This document shows positions 23,191-33,800 of a DNA stretch of 64,000 nucleotides, piece by piece; within the stretch, counting starts at the first letter, position 1, and each line of letters begins with the position of its first letter. The DNA lies in NCBI GenBank assembly GCA_935421135.1, contig OW285187.1, positions 17,670,429 through 17,734,428 on the forward strand, read 5' to 3'. The translations under genes and the position numbers were made by a program. The notes beneath the pieces were generated by a model. It saw only the letters and a program-made list of their open reading frames with translations. It had not been told where the DNA came from and did no database searches. The stretch is from Bugulina stolonifera (lineage: Eukaryota; Bryozoa; Gymnolaemata; Cheilostomatida; Bugulidae).

Positions 23191-23764
23191 ATTGTATGAC
23201 ACTGCTAGTTGGTATACCCATCCTTGCTTGAATTTACAGTTAGGCTACATGAATTTACATATTCTTTCCTCTACTATATGCAGATCAATAATAACAATTT
23301 GCCCTAGTAATATCAAGAAGAACTGCATTAGGAATTGTACTGATGCCCATACATACATATAATTTATCTTCATGTATAGTGTACAGGTGGTTAGCTTACA
23401 TGTAGCTCAGTAGTGTGAAAGGATGGCACATTATTATTTATTCTGTTCTGTGTTCTAAGCTTCTAAATAAATGTGTGACCTAAGCTGACTCCATTTGACC
23501 TGGAATATTGTTTCTTATCAATTACAGGCTGAGAGGAAAATCCAATACATGCTGGATGACAACAGTATCAAAAACTCTATTAAATAGAATTGGAAAGTAT
23601 ATTATGTATACATATAAATAAATGGGCAAACATAAAAACTGAGGAGTAATACAAAAAGCTGCATTGAGCATAACTAACATGTACTTTAGCTACTACTATT
23701 CTTGGGAACATAATTACACTGAAGACAATATTGACATGCAGATGACTCAAAAAGTAATTATATT

Positions 23765-23880
23765 TCTGGTTACAACAGGTGCTTGCCGCTTGGTTTCCAG
23801 CATACAGGTGCTTGGTTTCCAGTAATACATGTGCTTGGTTTCCAGTAATACATGTGCTTGGTTTCTAGCATACATGAGCA
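23765..23880. repeat. Short tandem repeat (GTGCTTGGTTTCCAG), about four copies
   Basis: Units of about 27 bp containing GTGCTTGGTTTCCAG and ATACATG. Simple tandem duplication; no gene. Confidence 0.8.
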
Positions 23881-24232
23881 TGCAAATGCACCAGCATGAT
23901 GTTAGCTGCAACATACTAAGCGAGTTAGTTACCACAGATATTTTTATTTCGATCTACTTACACCATAGCATACAGGTTAAACTGTACATCAGTGAATCTA
24001 CACATACTTGTATGTAAATGGAAGTACCAATAGTTAAATAGAGTAGGTTCAGTGACTTAAAGCCACTATACATTGTAGGAGGCCTTTAAAATCCAACAAG
24101 ACCTTTGTGCAAGGTGAGTGATCTGTGTACATGACATGAGTATGACTAAACCTGGTCTGGTGAATGTCAAATGATCTAGCTCAGTGTCCCATTCACTTTG
24201 ATTATGTCGATCTATAAATCAGAAGGACGGAT

Positions 24233-24632
24233 ATATTACAGCATACATAGTACATATTACAGCATACATAGTACATATTACAGCATGCATAGTGCATATT
24301 ACAGCATGCATAGTACATATTACAGCATACATAGTACATATTACAGCATACATAATACATATTACAGCATGCATAGTACATATTACAGCATACATAGTAC
24401 ATATTACAGCATACATAGTACATATTACAGCATACATAATACATATTACAGCATGCATAGTACATATTACAGCATACATAATACATATTACAGCATGCAT
24501 AGTACATATTACAGCGTATATAGTACATATTACAGCATGCATAGTACATATTACAGCATACATAGTACATATTACAGCATACATAGTACATATTACAGCA
24601 TACATGCAGTGTGCATGTAGTACATATTACAG
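24233..24632. repeat. 21-bp tandem array (ATATTACAGCATACATAG)
   Basis: About 18 copies of a 21-bp unit with a CATACATAG/CATGCATAG alternation. The 7-codon period keeps five overlapping frames open on both strands (YYSIHST, HITAYIV and similar); none is a gene. Confidence 0.93.
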
Positions 24633-24890
24633 CGTCATGAGACAGTCACACAAAGACATTGCACAAGCATTACCAACTACACTCATGTTATACATGTACA
24701 TACATTGCTACGCAATAATATTATCTATTACTTACATGTACACACAAGTCATGTATATTATACAAATTGTGTAATTATGATTTACATTGTACATTTATTT
24801 ACAAGCCTCGGCTATCTACCAATAGATAACTACCTACATTCACATGAGTGGGAGAACATGATGGTAAATTACCTGTTACTGCAGGTAATA

Positions 24891-27800
24891 TTAAAACCTA
24901 ACACATAGAATAAAAGCCATTAGCCTGATCTGTATAAAGCTGATGACCCTTACCAAGTTAATTGGTTTCATGTTTTCCTTATAATCAATAAGTCTTTTCC
25001 AGGACTGTGGTGTGTAACGACCCTCTGAGATGCAGTCAGATATAAGTATCTTTGGTACAGGAGTGGAGTTGGTCACTAGAGGAGATGTAACCAAGTACAT
25101 GTATATCATTTACATTTGATCAGTAGAAACAATAAGGCAGTGGTGAGGTATTATATTTTACAGAACTCCATGTGTTCTCTGCTGGAAAACTGTACTTACA
25201 TATCAAACTGCTGGCTAGAGATACAATCATATTAATAATCAGTCCACCAGCAGCTAACCAGGCATAGGATATGTCATACATTGCAGAAACACCGCCCCTA
25301 AAACCATCACACACACAATGTATTGTAGACAGCATCTAAATGAGAGCATTATGATATTATTGAGGTTTCGAAAGCCTTAGCACATAAAGGCCTAATTCCC
25401 ACCATACATGTACATGTAGATATACATGTTGGTGATTTTCTAAATTGACAGCTATTGCTGCGCTAGCGTAGATATTGTTTGCCACAAAGTCAACTTGCAG
25501 TGAGTCTAATAATTCTTGACAAAATTATATTGTGCATGGAATCTAGGCTGTGAATTCTACTGTATACCTGTAGTGAGACTGAGGGTCCCATGTACTTGGG
25601 TCATATACGGGAGAAGACATATTTGCTAGTAGATTAACATCTGTTATGTTACACCCAGTTGTGGTTACAGGATAGTGATACACATACGGTTTGTTTATTA
25701 ACCCTCCAAAGCTCAGCCATGCTGCATACGCTGTAAAATATTATTATATCGAAGGAAACTACGTTGTCGGTTAAAATGACTAAACTAGCATAGACCATAC
25801 TCATGAGAATAATCTATAAGCAATAACTCGGACCTATGGTTCATAAATGCAATGCTACCAGATAATCACTGTTCAGTTTATGTAGTTGGAAGCCTGGCTA
25901 CATGAGAGGCCGATTGTTCTTTTTCGGCCTTTGGACCCTCGTTCTAAAGCAAATCGGCACACCGTCTGTTCGGCTATGTAAAGTCCAGCATGTTGGTCTT
26001 CTCAGGCCATGGCATCACGGAGTGCTGTTGTGATCGGTTAATACTAGATAAAACGACTATAATTAAATAATTTTTTTAAAATAGGCCTTGGTGGTTGGCT
26101 GGATATCAACCAAGGCCGTTAGTAGACTGGTACCACACATTGCCTATAGAGCCGTACCAACGAACAATGAAGCTGCTCCGCCGAAACTCACGGCCTCTCG
26201 TGTACCCGAGCCTTTAGACCCTTCTCACACTCGTATTCTCATTGGTACTTGTGTGTTGCATTACAATATTAATTGAGATATTGTAGAGTATTTGATACTA
26301 AGCTTACCTGTCCCTGCAATATTCCCCAGGATTGCACATCTGCCATCTACCATGGGGAAGAATATACCAAGAACAAACAGGGCAAGTGAAGTACCCACAG
26401 TAATACCGATTAGAGCTAGGGTTACCTACAGTAATACCGATTAGAGCAAGGGTTATCTGTAATAGCAACAGTGTTCAAAGTGTGGTTATACAGGAGTGTA
26501 CGGTGTGTACCCACCTCACTTTCAATGGTTATATGGCCAGCAGGCGTGTACCCTCATTTTGATAGCTACATGTAGTTTTCCCCATACGGTCACTGTGGAC
26601 CTGATAGTGTAGTGGTAGAATGCTTGACTATCATTTATAAAGTCTTGAGTTCTAATCTCACCAGAGCAGAGCTTTTTTCATTTTAGTAATTCACTAATTT
26701 CTTAGCTACCATAAGATTTAGTGGATAGCTATACAATACTAATGTGTAAGATTGCATGCACTGTGTACCCACCTCATTTGTTCCACTTCGGACACTGAAT
26801 ACCAATTAGAAATAGAGCAAGGTTTACATACAGATGGCAATATTGCAACATGAAAGCTGTCAGCTTAATGTATTTCTACTTACAGAAAGCAAACCAGATC
26901 CAAAGAATTGGAGACAGATTATAAACACAATAGAGATGGCTCCAATCAAGATTGCCAAGCCTTTGCTGATGATAGTTTCATGTCGCTCTGACAGATTCGG
27001 TTTGAAGGGTTTGACAAACTCCTGTAAGCATACTGCTGCTCCAGAACTCATCCCTGAACTTATTGTGCTACAATATTGACAAGTTTTCAAGATTTTAGGA
27101 ATGTAGAAAACACAGGGAGAACAACCTCTCAAGTTGTCTTATCATTAATATACCATGACATTCCTTGATCTAACTGACATTAGATTGTTAGGCCACACAT
27201 GAAATAACAATCTAAACTCATTTAAATGCAACAGAGTAAGTACATTACAGTATTCACATATATAGTGGCTTTCTAATAAGAATGAGTTGAACCACCATGA
27301 TCACCAATATGAGCTTTAAAAACTCAAGTCAACTCACACTTGTAACTGGGCTTAGCCTTACATTAATGTCTATGCAATAGAGCTGTGAAGTCATTCACCC
27401 ATCAATGTTGTAGCGAGTCAAGTAAAACAAATTCACTGAAATAAAAGTGCTTAGTGTAATTGACTTCCAATACCGTTATTAGCAATTTTAATTAACCTTT
27501 GCCATTGTAACAACTATAAATGAAACATAAACTAAGATGAAATATTCTAACATCAGCTGGGTAACACTAAGTGCAGCATAAACCAAGACCAAAGAAGCAT
27601 TTGATCCAAGAATTCACCAGAATTACGGATCATGTGGTTACACATGTGCTCATACATGTGCTCATACATGTGCTTACATGTACATGTACATGTAAGCACA
27701 TGTATAACAGATTATTTGATGCAACGTGTTGTATGTGGTTATTTATGCATGTATAGAATCAGCACCACCTCATCAGATCTATAAGCAATAACTGGAACCT

Positions 27801-30800
27801 ATATGGGTCATACACGCAATACTACCAGATAATAACCGTTCAGTTTGTGTAGCTGGAAGCCAGACTGTAGCCCAAATCTTTCGGTAATTTTGATATTATC
27901 AGCACTTATAGACTACTTTTTGTATAGCTTGACGGTGCCATTTGCATGATGGGGGACCCTTACGACCACTTCCAATTTTGTCATTTTTGGTGGCCATGCT
28001 GTCAACAATCTTATTGGTCCTCATTACAATTCAACTATGTACTATAAGTGTAGTTTGTCATACAGCGAACACACAATCCATATCCATGGCAGTATGAACA
28101 TTATACCTGTAGAGGGAGTTTAGCTGGAATACTAGGAGTAGTTAGTTAGAGTATGGTAGGAGTATCAGTTGAGGTGGTTATTAGTAAAAGTATAGTCATC
28201 TGCATTACTACAGGTAGTTGTGTGCTAGTACTCGTACATTATTATAGGTAGTTGTGTGCTAGTACTCAGTATTTGTACCTGAGGGAGGAGCTCAACACTG
28301 AAGCTAGCAGAAGACCAGACAGTCCAGGTAGATTTTTAAATACTTCCATGACAAATAGTGGCTGCAGCTACAATGTACATAGCCATGCAAGGTATAGAAA
28401 TGGAAAAATAACCTACAATTTAACAAGTTGAACGTGGAACACAGCTGCAGCCCTACAAGATGCAGGACATACATGTACGTGCTAATTATCTTATACATGT
28501 AATTAATGTTTCGCTTGATATATACATGTACAATTTGAACACAAATGATATACATTGTAGATATAATTTATGGAGTTTGCCACCAATAATACAAGTCATG
28601 TATATTTTAATTTATTTCAAATAGTTCTCATACCTGATCCTTACTGAAGATCACTCCACTGGATACTGGATCACAGAGCTTATAGTAAGCAAACGCAACA
28701 AGACCAATAGCAGCACAAGTTATTTCAAATGAATAAGTTATCACAAGCACTGTAATCATGCATCTACAATAACAGATTGATTTACACTCAGCATATATAT
28801 GAATATACATGTATGTGTAAATACATATAGCAGCCATTCACATGCACATGTACATCTACATTGTACACACATGTAGTATAATAATCATAACCCATGTCAC
28901 ATATAGGTATATTGTATCATATACATATTGTATCATATCATATACATACATAATACATAATACATGTACATAAAGTAAGAAACACAAATCACTAACATTA
29001 GTGCTTTCTACCTTATTCATATTTATCCTCTCAAGGTCTGCATATTATATCCACTATACTTACAGAGGCAGGTATCGTGGTTCAGGTCTCAGTGCCAGTA
29101 CCCTTTGGACTGCTACAGGATTTGAGCCATAAGCATGTATGTAGAGTATTATAGCATTTATTGTTTGAGTCCATATTGTGTGCCTTGCTCTTGGGTCAAA
29201 ATCCAAAAATTTCTTCGGTCTAAAACAATTTGTGTGAATATTGTAGCAGTAGATTGAAGACGTTTAACATGAAGTTTAGAATATTATCTGTATAATAGCA
29301 ACGTAGCAATGAGCCTCCTGTTATAAGCACACCACTTCACTGTGTGGTGTGGTTAGAACTGCACTGAGTTAAAATACAGAAACAGCATTGGTAGGTCTAC
29401 TTTCCCATGCCTGTGTAGTGCATCACCCCTTGGTAGAGTTCTAATATTGCCACTCTAATAATTCCAATAAACAAACAATGGAATCTGTAACTCGTGGGTT
29501 TACTTACTCAAGGATGTCGAGTCTACCGCTTAATTTATTTACTCTCCACACCTCACTGGGTCCTCCAGACTTAACCGTTCCATAAACAAGTAGAATAACA
29601 CACCCTATGATCATGATAAGAAACTGGAGTGTGTCTGTCCAGAGTACAGCCTTTAGTCCACCCTAAATAATAGGACACATTATTATGTACATGCATGTAG
29701 TGTACTAGAATATTAAAGGGTGTGCTACTTGGACACACAACGGCTACAAATATCGTAGGTTTAAAAAACAGAAAACGTTGTTACATGCTACACATCTGTG
29801 CGCTTTTCTTGTAAACAAAAGAAGTTGTCTACTCATTAATTCACCTAGGGGTAAGAGTAGATAATATTTCCAAGTAATTGATATAGCTTGTGAACCTACA
29901 AGGAAAGAATTGGGGGTTGTGATGGATTTATGTACATTCAATCCATTCAGGATTCACCCCGTCTTATTGTAGCGTAGATTTAAATCTCCACTATTTTAGC
30001 AATACTCGCATATTGAAACATGCAGGTTGAAATAATATTTCTGCTTGGTGAAAGTGTTTCCTATACGTAACATGCACCTGTAAAATTTGACTTGAACTCA
30101 TTGTTGAGGATGCATATGATAGCTGAACTGTTGATTTACATTATTCTTCTAGTGCTGGTCTTTTGTTGGATTAATTGAATCAACATACATGTATATGTAG
30201 CTACATGTTTTCAATAGACAGTTTTCCCAACATGAAAATAAGTCAAAAACCAAGGGTTGTCTTTCCTTACTTTAGGTCCTCCTTAAGCTGGCCAGACCCT
30301 GGAACGAATCACCAAATGGGACATAGAGGAAGATCTGGGGGCGAAAAAATTAAACGACGGGCATATTTGAAAACGGGATAAAAAATAACTCCTAGGAGAA
30401 ATATTTCTGCAGATTTTTCTCCCATAGAATGCATTTTATAGCAGCATTTGTCCATGTTGTTGTATGTTGTTTTGATGTTCAAGAGCTGACTAAATTTATT
30501 GTTGACTAACACAATATACCAATAACATTGGATGAGCTAAACCACATCATGCTGTGTGAATGGCTATGACACAAAACCACAAAAGCACAGGGACAGACAG
30601 TTGTGCAATAATAAACCTTTGAATTATCACCATATTCCAACACCCTAATGGTTGCATTCCATTGGTTGGTTGAACTAAGCAAAATGTTGTTTATCCAATC
30701 ATAGTAGCAGTATCTACTGATGCATAATCATGAAAATGCTGCCAACTTGAAGTGTGACAATCTGGTAAAGTGAGTTATGTGGTATAGTGAACACATTCAT

Positions 30801-33800
30801 GGTCAATTAAAAAGCAATTACAGGGTACCCAGTGGTACCTTCTGGACAAATGCTGCTACAAAATGCATTCTATGGGACAAAAATGTGCAGAAATATTCTT
30901 CCCATGAGTTATTTTTTATCCCGTTTTCAAATATACCCGCCGTTTAATTTTTCCATCCCCAGATTTTCCTCTATGTCCCATTTGGTGGTTAATTCCAGGG
31001 TCTGGCCAGCTTAAAGAAGACCTAAAGTAAGGAAGGACAACCCTTAATTTTTAACTTATTTTCATGCTGGGAAAACTGTCTATTGAATAAACTTTTTCAG
31101 ATTTAACTATCTGTCTGTGATACTGTAATGTTTTCGAGTGTGCTTACATACGAGTGCCGATATGGCACGGGTATGGGAAGGGCTTGGAAGTTGGTAGAGG
31201 ACGAACAAGGGACCTTCCACACATTGCATAAAGAGTGAACCGTTAGTTGGTGCTCTTGTAATTATATATCTTGACGTAGGCCGATGCTGAGACTCATCTA
31301 AGAGTCCAGGGTCGACGTAGGTCTGTAGAGTTGATACTCCAAAAAAGTGTAGAAATAAGTTCTGATAATCTAGGACCCTAGGCCCGACGCTAGATTCATA
31401 TAGAATCCGAGATCGACTTAAGCCCATAGATGTAGACTCACAAGGAGTGTAGAAAGAAATGCTTAAACGAGTATGAGGATGAGCTCGAGCCGTATGGATC
31501 TAAGAAGATCCACCGGTGGAGCTACCTGCCTGCAAGAGTAAGCCTTTAGGTTTGAGTTAGGAGATGTTGCTTTATTCAAGCGCAATCAACATACTGACTA
31601 GATACATAAAATGTGCTGGTTTATATACTAAATACACTTCCGGAAAAAGGTACGATAAGGTATCGGGCATGGCCGATAAGGTATCGGGCTGGAACTGATG
31701 CAACAACATGGATGGTTCCACCCGACGTTGGCCACCAAAAAGGGTCGGCCTTGCACAAAGAGTGCTTACATTAATCCAAAATGAATAATTTATAAATATG
31801 GGCCTATTTCAAGATATCGGCCCCCAAAAGTGCATAGTAAAAGACTTAGTATGTGTAATCAGACAAGAGAAGATAATTGCTTATATAATAAGGGAAAAAC
31901 CAAGTGTAATTGCAATAGTCTGATTGGTTAATAACAATAATAGAGGCACACTGTACATATGTACAAATGTAGTTGATTATAATAAGAGTAATGTCCATGC
32001 AGGTGTAATAAGAGTACAAGGTAAAACAATAGTAATGCATGAATGAGTAAATATGAGAACCATGTCAGTGTATGCATACACAAGATTATAGTCCATGCCG
32101 TGGCAGGCTGTGCTGTTTCACCACAATACATTGTTGTCAATATATTTACATGTACATACTACATAGTCATTCAATCTTATACGAAGAAAATGATATACCT
32201 CGATGGTAGAAAAGAAACATGCTTTCAGCTGCTTTTTGTAGATTCGCTAGCTCTACACTGTGCTTCATTTCATTGCATGTTTTTCATCATTGTAAAGGAG
32301 TAAAGTACCTTTACATGTCGTTAGAGTTTAATAATTTATGTTCAGTCATAATTATGAACAGATTCAATGTATACATGTACATGTACATGTATATGTATGA
32401 GGCTGGATAATATTTGATGTTATTACACGGGTATGTTTCATAGGCCTGAACTGCTTCAAATTTGCTTTTTTTCTGAAAAGCACTCTCAGGGTGTCAGCGG
32501 CCGGGTCGCTGCCCTAGACTCCGCCAGGGAGCCTAGGCAGCCTTTTGGACCCCAGTCTGATTTTTTGGCCTCCCCAACTTTGTTTTGGTACTCAATTCTG
32601 TCTTTAAAATACATTTTGCAAGTTTGAAAATAAACCGCTACTACATGTATGTCCTGTTACTGTATTTATGATAGTCTAGAAAAATAAGCTACAAGGGTAC
32701 ATGTAAAACAGATTTCAAACAGCTCTATATCACTACAGTTGTGTGCAACACTAAAAATACATAATGCATTTCATGATAAAATATGTAAAATATTTTCTAC
32801 GAAAGACTTTGCAATTTGGTTGGTGTTTTTTTTTAAGAAATTCTTCTGCTAATAAATATACGAGGTTGTATATACAAAGAGACTTACCAGAACAGTGTAG
32901 ACCATAGCTATGACTCCAACAGAGCAAACACCAATCCATAAGTTTAGGCCAGTTACTGCAAGAAAGTGCAGATATCATATTGAAGAGATTTTTCTAATTT
33001 ACGTGTACATCACCTAGTAAAAATATGAGCACCTTATTAGTCAAAAAACAAAAAGTATATAGCTACCTTTTAGTAGGATACTCTCAGCCTAGATTAAAAG
33101 TTTGCGTTTTAGTCAGCCTTACACGGTACAGCTCCAATGAGCAATGTTTTCAGTTTAAAAGCACTAAATGAAAAATGTAGAGACAGATACAACAAGTTAC
33201 CATTATTACAAACCTATACATGCATGTATAGGTTTGTAATAATGGTAACTTGTTCCACTGCATTTTGCTTTCCACTGTTTCCACTCACCTGCTGATATGG
33301 ATAAAGCTGGTCCATATATGATCAGTGCCCCAAACATTATCTGTAATTTTTAATATGCATCAACATGTTGCTTTAACCATGAACATCAAATTGAACTCTT
33401 ATGGGGAGTTCACACCCTAGGCGATTTATCACTTCAATTAAAATCATCCAATGAAAGCACAAGGTTAATCTCTGCAATTTTGTGGTCAAGCTAAAAAATC
33501 TCCAGATAGCTGTATTTTTACACTAGGCGATTTATTCTGGCCATAAATCGCTTGAATGGATCATGGACCCATTCAGGTGATTTATAGCTGAGATTTATAT
33601 ATTATACTTTTCACCTTGACCACAAAATTCCAGATAATTAATCCTGGCGATTTTGTGTTTACACGAGGAGATTTTGTTGTGGCGATAAATCGCCACGATA
33701 AATCTCCTAACCAGGCGATTTATCACCAATCACCTCATGTAAATGCTACATTATTTAACGGAGCTCTTATTCAGATTATTCACACTTTGAAACTTACTGA

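Noticed and set aside
24202..24774. Overlapping Tyr/Ile/Cys-rich frames
   Set aside because: Products of the 21-bp satellite. The array also is not CRISPR: it has no distinct spacers.
26597..26667. tRNA gene
   Set aside because: A/B-box-like words are present but no convincing acceptor stem, and it lies inside a MITE with a sister copy.
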